NCBI RefSeq assembly: GCF_021245805.1
Contig: NZ_JAJJNF010000004.1
Span: 186,001-250,000 of the forward strand
Direction of reading: 5' to 3'
Origin: Mangrovimonas futianensis
GTDB taxonomy: Bacteria; Bacteroidota; Bacteroidia; Flavobacteriales; Flavobacteriaceae
DNA: 64,000 nt
Shown: one piece after another, positions 25,781 to 34,464 of the stretch
How the letters are laid out: each line of letters opens with the position of its first letter
Position numbering within the stretch: position 1 is the stretch's first letter
Program-made: the position numbers and the translations under genes
The notes under the pieces: model-generated
Databases searched by the model: none
Seen by the model: the letters and a program-made list of their open reading frames with translations, nothing else
What the model was told of the DNA's origin: nothing

Positions 25781-28700
25781 ATGACACACTTCAACTTCAA
25801 AAAATGGAATACCATTTTAAGTTGGGTTTCTTTTGCAATCGCCCTTATCACTTATAGTTCAACTGTAGAGCCTACCGTAAGCTTTTGGGATGCAGGAGAA
25901 TATATTTTAACCTCCTCTAAATTACAAGTAGGTCACCCCCCTGGGGCCCCTCTTTTTCAAATGCTTGGAGCTTTTTTCTCCTTATTTGCCTTTGGAGATC
26001 CCACTAAAATAGGTTTGGTTATGAATTTGATGAGCGCCTTTGCCAGCGCCTTCACTATTTTCTTTATGTTCAAATCCATTTCTTTATTACTACAGAAAAT
26101 AGTCAAGAGTCATGGAAAATTCACAGAAAGCAAACAATACACAGTTTTGGGAAGTGCCTTAGTTGGAAGTTTAGCCTTCGCCTTTACAGATTCGTTTTGG
26201 TTTAATGCTGTGGAAACAGAAGTATATGCCATGGCCATTCTTATCATGTCTGTCCTATTCTATCTTGGTTTACGCTGGGATAAAGACATGAATAAACCCA
26301 GAGGAAACAAATGGCTTATTTTAATTGCTTTCATAATAGGATTATCATTTGGGGTGCATTTTATGGGACTTTTAACGATTCCCGCAATAGGTCTTATCTA
26401 TTATTTCAAAAATTACAAGACCATCACTATCAAAAACTTCATCATTGCAAATGCAGTCTCTATAGCCATCCTTCTATTTGTTTTTAAATTGTTAGCGCCA
26501 AATATTCTAAGGTTTTTTAGTGCCCTAGAAATATTCTCGGTAAACACTTTAGGTATGCCATTTAATTCGGGTACTATCATTGCTGGACTATTGATAATCG
26601 CAGCCGTTTATTTGGGCCTAAAATATACAAGACAAAAAAATTATGTTCATTTAAACACGGCTATTTTAGGACTTACCTTTGTGATTATAGGATTCTCATC
26701 ATGGATGATGCTCCCCATTAGAGCTAATGCTAATGTGGTTATTAATGAAAATGACCCCTCTGATGCCAGAGAGTTATTAGCCTACTACAACTTAGAGCAA
26801 TATCCTGAAACCCATTTGTTTTACGGCCCCCTTTTTACAGATCAATATTCAGGATTAGATGAAAACCAACCTTATGTTGATGATAAACCCAACTACGAAA
26901 AAGATGAAGAAGCTGGTAAATATGTCATCATTAATGATTGGAAGAATGCCAAACAAAATTTCAATCACAAACATGCTGCCATACTTCCTAGAATGTGGAG
27001 TCAAGAAAATGCCACCAATTACATGATTTATTCTGGGTATCTGGATTTTAAATTAAAGCCAGAATACCAAATGGAAAACAGGCTTCGTTCTGCCCTTACC
27101 AACTTCAAAAATGACGTAGCTCAAGGCATGGTCAACTATGAAGATTACCATAGCTTCCTTAAGCAATTTGGGCAATATATTGATGTTGAAAAACCCGATT
27201 TAGCATCCAATATCATCTATATGTTGGAATACCAATTGGGTTATATGTACTGGCGTTATTTTATGTGGAATTTCACAGGACGTCAAGATGATATACAAGG
27301 AAAATTAGATAACCATGGAAACTGGTTAAGCGGTATTACATTTATAGATGAATGGCATCTAGGTTATTCTCAAGACAACCTACCCAGTGATGTAGAAAAC
27401 AATAAAGCCAGAAACACCTATTATTTCTTACCCTTGATATTGGGGTTAATAGGCTTTTTCTTTTTGTTCAACAAAGACAAAAAGTTATTTTGGGTCATGT
27501 TGGTGTTCTTCTTATTCACCGGTTTGGCTATTCAATTTTACACCAACGTTAGACCTTTTGAACCAAGAGAAAGAGATTACTCAGTTGTAGGGTCTTTTTA
27601 TGTATTTGCCATTTGGATTGGATTTGGTGTTTATGCCATATTTGACGCTTTAAGAACCAAATTCAAACAAAACTGGTTAGGTCCTGTTATTGCCGTGGCA
27701 TGCTTAGTGCTTGTTCCCGGAATTTTAGCTGCAAACAATTGGGATGATCATGACAGATCACATAAAGAAACAGCTAGGGCCATGGCAAAAATGTATTTGG
27801 ATTCTTGCGAGGAAAATGGCATCCTATTCTCTATTGGTGACAATGACACTTTCGCACTATGGTATGCTCAGGAAATAGAAGGCTATAGAACTGATGTTCG
27901 CGTTGTAAACACTAGCTTATTCCAAACTGACTGGTACATTGACCAAATGAAACGAAAAGCTTACGAAAGTGATCCTATCCCAGGCACTCTTCAGCATCAT
28001 CAATACCAATATGGAACTCGGGATTATATTATGAAACGTTTGGTTTCTCAAGACACCATGGATATTAAAGATTTCTTGAACTTCATAACCAGTGATAACC
28101 CAAGAACTAAATTTAAATATATCTTACAGCAGCAAGGAGATGACCCAAGTTATTATCCTTCCCAATTAACAAATTCCAACTATTTCCCAGTTGAAAATGT
28201 TAGTGTTCCAGTAAACAAGGAAAATGCTCTAAAATATGGAATTGTAAAGGAAAAGGATGCCGACAAGATAGAAGACACCTTGTACATTACAATTGACGAT
28301 AATGCCATGTACAAAAACCGTCTGCTTATGCTTGACATTGTGGCTCACAACGATTGGAAACGTCCCATCTATTTCACTGGAGGAGCCTTTAGTAATCAAG
28401 ACTATATTTGGATGAAGGATTATTTACAATTAGATGGTTTATGCTATAAATTGGTTCCTATTAAAACACCTGTTTCACAAGCAAATCCTTTTGATATGGG
28501 ACGAATAGATTCCGATTTGATGTATGACAAAGTAGTTAAATGGGATTGGGGAAATAGTGGCGACCCAGATCTATACCATGACACTGAAACTAGAAAGAAT
28601 TCCATAACCTACAGAGGGAATTTGGCTAGATTAATGGAAGAGCTACTAATAGAAGGCAAAAACAAAAAGGCTGAGCAAATTGCCGATATCGCCATGGAAA

Positions 28701-29095
28701 ATATGCCTGTAGATTATTTTGGTTATTATACGTTGCTTGAACCTTACATAGGAGCATATTATGAAGTTGGATCAAATGAAAAAGCGAGAGACCTATTTAA
28801 ACAAGTAGCAACTAAATACCAAGAAAAATTAAACTATTTCAGTCAATTGGATATCGATCAACAATATGACCTGATAGAAGACATTGTGACCGATATTGAA
28901 AGATACAAAGGGATTATTGATTTGCTTCGCGACTATGACAAGGAATTCTATGAAAAGGAGAGCAAGGTATTCTCCAATTATCTCAACTTATTCAGTCATT
29001 TTTACGACAGCGAACCATTGCCTGAAAGCAGTTTGGACAAGGACATTGTTCCTGAACAAACCCTAGACACAACAGCTATTGATTTAGGTAATTAG
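25781..29095 (+). CDS. DUF2723 (GT117) integral membrane glycosyltransferase-like protein
   Basis: The 1104-residue product belongs to the large Bacteroidota DUF2723 family, related to protein O-mannosyltransferases. The N-terminal half has about ten hydrophobic segments. The first periplasmic loop holds the family hallmark VSFWDAGEYILTSSKLQVGHPPGAP, whose acidic residues correspond to the catalytic site of GT-C enzymes. A second membrane block lies around residues 540-660, followed by a soluble C-terminal part of about 450 residues. Family members are candidates for glycan transfer to exported proteins or lipids; the substrate here is unknown. The polysaccharide deacetylase gene begins 3 nt after the stop codon, so the two are probably co-transcribed. 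Confidence 0.88.
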   Translation: MTHFNFKKWNTILSWVSFAIALITYSSTVEPTVSFWDAGEYILTSSKLQVGHPPGAPLFQMLGAFFSLFAFGDPTKIGLVMNLMSAFASAFTIFFMFKSISLLLQKIVKSHGKFTESKQYTVLGSALVGSLAFAFTDSFWFNAVETEVYAMAILIMSVLFYLGLRWDKDMNKPRGNKWLILIAFIIGLSFGVHFMGLLTIPAIGLIYYFKNYKTITIKNFIIANAVSIAILLFVFKLLAPNILRFFSALEIFSVNTLGMPFNSGTIIAGLLIIAAVYLGLKYTRQKNYVHLNTAILGLTFVIIGFSSWMMLPIRANANVVINENDPSDARELLAYYNLEQYPETHLFYGPLFTDQYSGLDENQPYVDDKPNYEKDEEAGKYVIINDWKNAKQNFNHKHAAILPRMWSQENATNYMIYSGYLDFKLKPEYQMENRLRSALTNFKNDVAQGMVNYEDYHSFLKQFGQYIDVEKPDLASNIIYMLEYQLGYMYWRYFMWNFTGRQDDIQGKLDNHGNWLSGITFIDEWHLGYSQDNLPSDVENNKARNTYYFLPLILGLIGFFFLFNKDKKLFWVMLVFFLFTGLAIQFYTNVRPFEPRERDYSVVGSFYVFAIWIGFGVYAIFDALRTKFKQNWLGPVIAVACLVLVPGILAANNWDDHDRSHKETARAMAKMYLDSCEENGILFSIGDNDTFALWYAQEIEGYRTDVRVVNTSLFQTDWYIDQMKRKAYESDPIPGTLQHHQYQYGTRDYIMKRLVSQDTMDIKDFLNFITSDNPRTKFKYILQQQGDDPSYYPSQLTNSNYFPVENVSVPVNKENALKYGIVKEKDADKIEDTLYITIDDNAMYKNRLLMLDIVAHNDWKRPIYFTGGAFSNQDYIWMKDYLQLDGLCYKLVPIKTPVSQANPFDMGRIDSDLMYDKVVKWDWGNSGDPDLYHDTETRKNSITYRGNLARLMEELLIEGKNKKAEQIADIAMENMPVDYFGYYTLLEPYIGAYYEVGSNEKARDLFKQVATKYQEKLNYFSQLDIDQQYDLIEDIVTDIERYKGIIDLLRDYDKEFYEKESKVFSNYLNLFSHFYDSEPLPESSLDKDIVPEQTLDTTAIDLGN

Positions 29096-29097
29096 CA

Positions 29098-29739
29098 ATG
29101 AATTTACTAAGTGCAAAACTTCCTCCTTTGGTCAAATCCATTTTTCCCAAGTATGTTTGGGAAATGGAAACCACGGAGAAAGTTTTGTATCTTACTTTTG
29201 ACGACGGTCCTACTCCAGATGTTACGCCATGGGTTTTGGAGACTTTAAAGCAATATGATGCCAAAGCGACTTTCTTTTGCATAGGCCATAATATTGAAAA
29301 ACACCCCGATATTTTTAACCAAATTGTAAATGAGGGCCACCAAATTGGGAATCACACCTTCAATCATTTAAAGGGTTGGAAAACGGATTTGGACACCTAC
29401 ATTTCCAACGCAGTTAAAACAGAAAGAGAGATTGAAAAACATACAAACCTTTCTTCAAACCTTTTTAGACCCCCCTACGGAAGAATCAAAAAAAAGCAAG
29501 GAATGCAATTGATAGATATGGGCTATCATATCATTATGTGGTCTGTTATTTCCATTGATTGGGACAAAACGGTAAGTGGTGAAACGTGTCTAAAGAATGT
29601 AACGAACAATGCGAAAGAAGGCAGTATTGTAGTATTTCATGACAGCATTAAGGCTTCTGAAAACATGAAATATGCGCTTCCAAGAACATTAGAATACTTT
29701 AGAGATTTAGGTTTTAGCTTTAAAGCTATTAGCTTTTAA
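29098..29739 (+). CDS. Polysaccharide deacetylase (NodB homology, CE4 family)
   Basis: The 213-residue product is almost entirely a NodB domain. The catalytic and metal-binding set is complete: LTFDDGP (Asp35, Asp36), the HxxxH motif NHTFNH (His86, His90), the RPPYGR motif and a late histidine in VVFHDS. These enzymes remove acetyl groups from GlcNAc- or MurNAc-containing polymers or from chitin-like material. No signal peptide is obvious; the N-terminus LLSAKLPPLVKSIFPKYVWE is as in other short flavobacterial members. It follows the DUF2723 gene with a 2-nt gap and overlaps the convergent thioredoxin-fold gene by 4 nt at its 3' end. Confidence 0.93.
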   Translation: MNLLSAKLPPLVKSIFPKYVWEMETTEKVLYLTFDDGPTPDVTPWVLETLKQYDAKATFFCIGHNIEKHPDIFNQIVNEGHQIGNHTFNHLKGWKTDLDTYISNAVKTEREIEKHTNLSSNLFRPPYGRIKKKQGMQLIDMGYHIIMWSVISIDWDKTVSGETCLKNVTNNAKEGSIVVFHDSIKASENMKYALPRTLEYFRDLGFSFKAISF

Positions 29740-30044
29740 AGGTATTCCTGAATAATACCTATTAAAGTATTTGCGTCTTGTTCACCACTATAACGCCACT
29801 TCATTTCACCATTTTTATAGATGATTAAGGTAGGAAGACCTTTAACCCTTAAAGCTTCTGCAAGTTCTTGATTTTTCTCGACATCAATTTTTATCACTTT
29901 GGCTTTATCACCAAGTGCAGCGGCCACATCCCTAAGTACAGGATGCATAGCAGTAGATTGATCGTTCCATTCTGTAAAAAAGTCCAATAGGACTGGAACG
30001 TCAACATCTATTAATTCACCAAATTTTGACATACTTTGTACCAT
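29736..30044 (-). CDS. Thioredoxin-fold protein lacking the CxxC active site
   Basis: The 102-residue product is a one-domain thioredoxin by length and pattern: VPVLLDFFTEW before the active site, IKIDVEKNQELAEALRVKGLPTLIIYKNGE with the cis-proline, then WRYSGEQDANTL. The active site, normally WCGPC, reads WNDQS here (residues 26-30), so both redox cysteines are missing while the rest looks intact. It cannot perform dithiol-disulfide exchange. It may be a chaperone-like or binding subunit. The frame is open throughout. It converges on and overlaps the deacetylase gene by 4 nt. Confidence 0.9.
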   Translation of the reverse strand: MVQSMSKFGELIDVDVPVLLDFFTEWNDQSTAMHPVLRDVAAALGDKAKVIKIDVEKNQELAEALRVKGLPTLIIYKNGEMKWRYSGEQDANTLIGIIQEYL

Positions 30045-30096
30045 TTTAAGTCAATGCCTTGATGTAAATCTACACATTTTTTTTATATTTTGAATA

Positions 30097-30120
30097 ACAG
30101 GCACTTATAATGGCCTGTTT
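30097..30120 (-). terminator. Weak hairpin after the metallophosphoesterase gene
   Basis: A 6-bp stem (ACAGGC / GCCTGT) with a 10-nt loop lies about 25 nt past the stop codon of the gene ending at 30143. On the minus strand no good T-run follows, so termination would be weak. Confidence 0.35.
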
Positions 30121-30142
30121 TCAGCAGTCATTTAAAAATCCC

Positions 30143-31372
30143 TTAGCTATTTTGCTCTTTCCGCTTAAGTTCAATGACCGTTATTTCGGGCCAAATTCCA
30201 GCTCTACCAGGATATCCTAAATACCCCAACCCTCTGTTGACATTAATGTATTGACCTAATTCATTATAAACACCTGCCCAATATTTATAACGCCACTTAA
30301 TGGGACTCCATTTCACCCAGCCCGGTATTTCCACTCCAAATTGCATCCCATGTGTGTGACCACTTAAGGTTAAATGGTAATGGTAAGGATCATGCAAGAC
30401 CACATCTTCCCAGTGTGAAGGGTCATGACTCATTAAAATTTTAAAATCATCAGGTTTAACCCCTTCAGACGCCTTTGTAAGATCTCCTTTCTTAGTGAAT
30501 CCTCCTCGTCCCCAATTCTCAACTCCTACCAAGGCAATTTTATCTCCATTTCGCTCTAAATACCTACTTTCATTAAGTAATAAGTCATACCCCATATCCT
30601 TATGTACCTTCTTTAAATCTTCTAGATTTTGATGTTTTGCCTCATTGCTTTTCCACTCTACATAATCCCCATAATCATGATTCCCCAAAACGGAAAAAAC
30701 CCCATCCTTGGCCTTTAGAGACCCAAACAATGGTTTCCATCGATCCATTTCTGTAGCCGTATTATTTACCAAATCACCTGTAAACATAATCGCGTCCGAT
30801 TCTTGCTCATTAATCATGTGTACAGCCTGCTGAATCTCCTCGTAATCTGTAAAACTACCAGAATGGATATCGCTAATTTGAGTAATTTTATATCCCTCAA
30901 AGCCCTGAGGTAAATCTTCAAAAAACAAAGTGTGCTTGATAACCCTAAAATTATACTTTCCCTTATACATCCCATAAAGCAAAGATGCTACGGGTATTGC
31001 AGCTAATCCCATGGCTACTTGACTGATAAACTTTCTACGTTCTGGAAAATAGAAATCCTCCTTAGTTGTAAAAAACCGATCGTATAAACTGGATACCCCT
31101 CTAAAAATATCTTCCCCAATTAATATTGGAATCATCACAAGCAAAAAACTCATGTAGGTTAAAAGAAACCCAAAGGCATAACTTTTTCCGGGAGTTAAAA
31201 CTCGACCTTGGGAAGGAAGGGTAAATTGATAAATAAAATTACCAAAAACTAAAACCGCCAAAATAAAAAACAGGACATGTATCCAAGTGGCTTTGGTAAT
31301 GGTTCTAATGGCTTGAAATCCATAAATGGTAAGTAGAAGGTAAACAACTATAAAAATTACCCAGCGAATCAT
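30143..31372 (-). CDS. Membrane-anchored metallophosphoesterase
   Basis: The 409-residue product has three or four hydrophobic segments in the first 135 residues (for example WVIFIVVYLLLTIYGF) and a calcineurin-like phosphoesterase domain after about residue 150. All five metal-binding blocks are visible: DIHSG, GDLVNN, GNHDYGDY, MSHDPSHW and SGHTHGMQ. This is the YaeI-like group of membrane-associated metallophosphoesterases; E. coli YaeI is reported to act on nucleotide or lipid phosphoesters. The natural substrate here is unknown. The gene appears to be transcribed alone. Confidence 0.92.
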   Translation of the reverse strand: MIRWVIFIVVYLLLTIYGFQAIRTITKATWIHVLFFILAVLVFGNFIYQFTLPSQGRVLTPGKSYAFGFLLTYMSFLLVMIPILIGEDIFRGVSSLYDRFFTTKEDFYFPERRKFISQVAMGLAAIPVASLLYGMYKGKYNFRVIKHTLFFEDLPQGFEGYKITQISDIHSGSFTDYEEIQQAVHMINEQESDAIMFTGDLVNNTATEMDRWKPLFGSLKAKDGVFSVLGNHDYGDYVEWKSNEAKHQNLEDLKKVHKDMGYDLLLNESRYLERNGDKIALVGVENWGRGGFTKKGDLTKASEGVKPDDFKILMSHDPSHWEDVVLHDPYHYHLTLSGHTHGMQFGVEIPGWVKWSPIKWRYKYWAGVYNELGQYINVNRGLGYLGYPGRAGIWPEITVIELKRKEQNS

Positions 31373-31386
31373 AAGTACAATTTGAG

Positions 31387-31394
31387 CAAAGATA
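31387..31394 (-). promoter_or_regulatory. Candidate -7 promoter element of the metallophosphoesterase gene
   Basis: The minus strand reads TATCTTTG, an exact match to TAnnTTTG, 14 nt before the ATG at 31372. The -33 position lacks TTTG. Confidence 0.35.
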
Positions 31395-31435
31395 AAGGAT
31401 ATTGCATGCGAAGTATTTTAACAGGATGTTAAAAA

Positions 31436-32149
31436 TCAACTATTTGGTTTCGATATCAAATTAACCATGGCTTTAACCTTTTCTGTAGAGGTCACCGTTA
31501 ATGTATCTTTACTAAAAAGACCTTCGCCTTGACCTTCACCTGTAATCATGGATGCCGAGGAATGAACCTCCTCAAACTCCATTTCTTTGAATTTTAAAAT
31601 ATTATCTTCATTAACTCCCGCTCCGGGCATAACCTTAATTTGGTTCAGACCCAGATCCCTTAATTGAGATAACAAGGTTATTCCCTCGAGGGCTGTGCTT
31701 TTTTGCCCAGAACTTAACACTCTGGTTACTCCCAAATCTATTAACTGCAATAAACTTTCCTTTGGATTTATAACCTCATCAAATGCTCTATGAAACGTAA
31801 AAGGTAAATCGCCAGATGCATCTATCAACTCCCTAGTTTGACTGACATTAATAGTACCATCCAAATGTAAAGCTCCAGAAACAATTCCAGAGCAACCCAG
31901 TTCTTTAAACAACTGGATATCATTCAGCATCACATCTATTTCCTCTGGGGAGTACACAAAATGACCGCTTCTAGGCCTTACTAAGACAAAAACTGGGATA
32001 GACAATTTATCGACTACCTGTTTCACAAGACCATAACTAGGTGTAATCCCGCCTATTGAAAGCTCTTGACAAAGCTCAATTCGTTTAGCGCCTCCCAATT
32101 GGGCATTCTTAGCAGATTCAAAGGAATTTGCACAAACTTCTAAAACCAT
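31436..32149 (-). CDS. cutC: CutC-family TIM-barrel protein
   Basis: The 237-residue product is a full-length CutC protein: MVLEVCANSFESAKNAQLGGAKRIELC at the N-terminus, VRPRSGHFVYS, VLSSGQKSTALEG and MPGAGVNEDN. The family was named for copper homeostasis in E. coli, but its biochemical activity has long been uncertain. It has no signal peptide and should be cytoplasmic. The ATG lies 1 nt after the stop codon of the GH20 hexosaminidase gene, so the two are one transcript within a glycan-degradation cassette. No copper exporter, chaperone or sensor is nearby. The context suggests a task in using imported sugars; this is an inference. Confidence 0.93.
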   Translation of the reverse strand: MVLEVCANSFESAKNAQLGGAKRIELCQELSIGGITPSYGLVKQVVDKLSIPVFVLVRPRSGHFVYSPEEIDVMLNDIQLFKELGCSGIVSGALHLDGTINVSQTRELIDASGDLPFTFHRAFDEVINPKESLLQLIDLGVTRVLSSGQKSTALEGITLLSQLRDLGLNQIKVMPGAGVNEDNILKFKEMEFEEVHSSASMITGEGQGEGLFSKDTLTVTSTEKVKAMVNLISKPNS

Positions 32150-32150
32150 A

Positions 32151-34421
32151 CTATTTCACTACAATTTCATCTATAAAAGTCCAAGCTTTGTTTCCCGCTC
32201 CTTGTTTCCCTTCTGGAATAGTACCATAATTTGGGACTATCAACTTAAAGCTTGTTGTTCTGATTTTTGGCTCTATTTTAAAATTTATTAGGACTCCTTC
32301 ACTACCATTTACAGGATATGTAATTTGCTTTCCATTAGCTTCAAAAATAACTTCTGTTGGTGCATAAATCCATTGTCCTTGGCCATCATAAAATCTAGTT
32401 GATACAGAATCGATATCAGTCTCCTCTTCAAAATTTATCATAATTTCTAAATCATCCCCCCAAAATCCTAACCATTCCTTATCACCATAACGTGTGCTGC
32501 TACCCCATATACCATTAACCAAACCATTTGCACCACTTCCCTGATAAGCTTTATGTGGTGACACATTCAATTCTATATGTTTTCCTACTGCTTTATGTGA
32601 CCATAATTTTTGATGGAAATCGGATCCTACCTTTTCATCACCCCTAAAAACCGCTGCATGGATTTCCATATCTTTTGAGAATGGTATAGGCTGCCCATAA
32701 GTTAAGGATTCCTTATTAGGACTGCTGCCATCCAAGGTATATTTAATGATTTTACCATTTGTTAAAGTCTTCATTTCATAAACTGATTTTCCTTCATCCA
32801 CTATTAAACCACCTTCAATATCATATAAATGATTCGCATAATGAATTCCCAAGGCATCCAATCTTTTATGAAAGTGTTCCACTCTTTGAACAAACTCCTT
32901 GTAATTCTTAGATTCAGGTTGCGTCCAAACAACTTCGCTTAACGCCAGTATTCTAGGAAAAACCATATATTCCACCTGTTTGCTATTGGGTATGTATTCC
33001 GTCCATAAATTACCCTGGGCTCCCAATATATGCTTACTATCCATTTCATCCAATTCCTCTGGAATCGGCTCTAAACTATAAACTTTCTCCAAAGGCAAAA
33101 ACCCTCCAATGGCTGTTGGCTCGTTACTTCCCTCGGACTGATAATAATCAAAATAACAATGGGATGAAGGCGTCATCACCACATCATTCCCTTGTTTGGC
33201 CGCAGTAATAGCTCCTTCAAATCCGCGCCAAGACATCACCGTAGAATTTGGCGATAAACCTCCTTCTATAATTTCATCCCAACCAATAATTCTTTTCCCT
33301 TTAAGACTTAAGTACTTTTCAATTCGTTTAATAAAATAACTCTGAAGTTCAAATTCCTCTTTCAATCCCTCTTCTTGAATTCTTTTTTGGCAATTTTCAC
33401 AAGCTTTCCATCTCGTTTTAGGTGCTTCATCACCTCCAATATGGATATATTCACTTGGAAATAACTCCACCACCTCATCTAACACGCCTTCTAAGAATTC
33501 AAATGTTTCATCCTTTGAACAAAAAATATCCTCAAAAACGCCCCAAGTGGTAGCCGTTTCTATGGAATTTCCGGTACAGCCCAATTCAGGATAAGCCGAC
33601 AATGCTGCTTGGGCATGACCAGGCATCTCGATTTCTGGGATAACCGTTATATGCCTTTCTTTTGCATAAGCCACCACTTCCCTGATTTCTTCCTGAGAAT
33701 AAAAGCCTCCATAACGCTCATTTTGATATTGAACCGGTTCATCATTGTAATGCCCTTTTAGGGTTTTATCTCTAAAAGCTGCTTCTCCCTGTAGTTTTGG
33801 AAACTTTTTTATTTCAATGCGCCACCCCTGATCATCTGTTAAATGCCAATGAAATTTATTGATTTTAAGAAGAGCCAAAGCATCGATATAAGACTTAATA
33901 AAAGATACAGGAAACATATGCCTACTTACATCCAAGTGCATTCCTCTATACTGAAATCGTGGCTCATCTATAATTTCTAAACAAGGAATAACAGCTTTAG
34001 AATCACTGAAAGTTCCATTTTCAAAAGAGACAGGAAGCAACTGTCTTAAAGATTGAACCGCATAAAAAGCCCCTTGGTCTGTAGCAGCTTTAATTACTAT
34101 CCTATTTGGTGTTACATTCAATTGATATCCTTCTGCACTTAGATTTTTATTTTCAACAAACTCAATTTCCCTTTCAGAAGAACTATTCAATTCCCAACTA
34201 GCGCCTTTCTCTATAAACGCTTTTAAATAATTTGAAGAACCTAAGAACAAGGTGGGAGACTTAATTCCAATTGTAGGATTCAATTCGAAAGCTCCTTCAG
34301 TGATTTCCAATTGGTTTGGTTGTGGGATGATTTGAGGTAAGATGGCAACTTCCTGTTCTTTTTTACAGGAAAGTAAGCCTAACAAAAAAAGACAACTTGC
34401 CAAAAGTTTCTTGATATTCAT
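32151..34421 (-). CDS. Beta-N-acetylhexosaminidase, GH20 family lipoprotein
   Basis: The 756-residue product has a lipoprotein signal peptide (lipobox LGLLSC, Cys19). It contains an N-terminal GH20b domain, the GH20 TIM barrel (about residues 150-500) and a C-terminal part with a chitobiase-like segment (KYTLDGSSPNKESLTYG) and an F5/8-type carbohydrate-binding fold. The catalytic Asp-Glu pair is in HIGGDEAPKTRW (about residue 330), and the barrel entry is MHLDVSRHMFPV. The enzyme removes terminal GlcNAc or GalNAc from glycans outside the inner membrane. It is divergent from the GH92 gene with only 43 nt between them and is co-transcribed with cutC. Confidence 0.94.
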   Translation of the reverse strand: MNIKKLLASCLFLLGLLSCKKEQEVAILPQIIPQPNQLEITEGAFELNPTIGIKSPTLFLGSSNYLKAFIEKGASWELNSSSEREIEFVENKNLSAEGYQLNVTPNRIVIKAATDQGAFYAVQSLRQLLPVSFENGTFSDSKAVIPCLEIIDEPRFQYRGMHLDVSRHMFPVSFIKSYIDALALLKINKFHWHLTDDQGWRIEIKKFPKLQGEAAFRDKTLKGHYNDEPVQYQNERYGGFYSQEEIREVVAYAKERHITVIPEIEMPGHAQAALSAYPELGCTGNSIETATTWGVFEDIFCSKDETFEFLEGVLDEVVELFPSEYIHIGGDEAPKTRWKACENCQKRIQEEGLKEEFELQSYFIKRIEKYLSLKGKRIIGWDEIIEGGLSPNSTVMSWRGFEGAITAAKQGNDVVMTPSSHCYFDYYQSEGSNEPTAIGGFLPLEKVYSLEPIPEELDEMDSKHILGAQGNLWTEYIPNSKQVEYMVFPRILALSEVVWTQPESKNYKEFVQRVEHFHKRLDALGIHYANHLYDIEGGLIVDEGKSVYEMKTLTNGKIIKYTLDGSSPNKESLTYGQPIPFSKDMEIHAAVFRGDEKVGSDFHQKLWSHKAVGKHIELNVSPHKAYQGSGANGLVNGIWGSSTRYGDKEWLGFWGDDLEIMINFEEETDIDSVSTRFYDGQGQWIYAPTEVIFEANGKQITYPVNGSEGVLINFKIEPKIRTTSFKLIVPNYGTIPEGKQGAGNKAWTFIDEIVVK

Positions 34422-34464
34422 TTTTACTATATTAGAAGCCTTAAATGTAGCAATCTAAATTTTA

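Noticed and set aside
31416..31434. Hairpin TTTTAACA / TGTTAAAA after cutC as a terminator
   Set aside because: The stem is made almost only of A-T pairs and lacks a proper T-run, so it is too weak to call with confidence.
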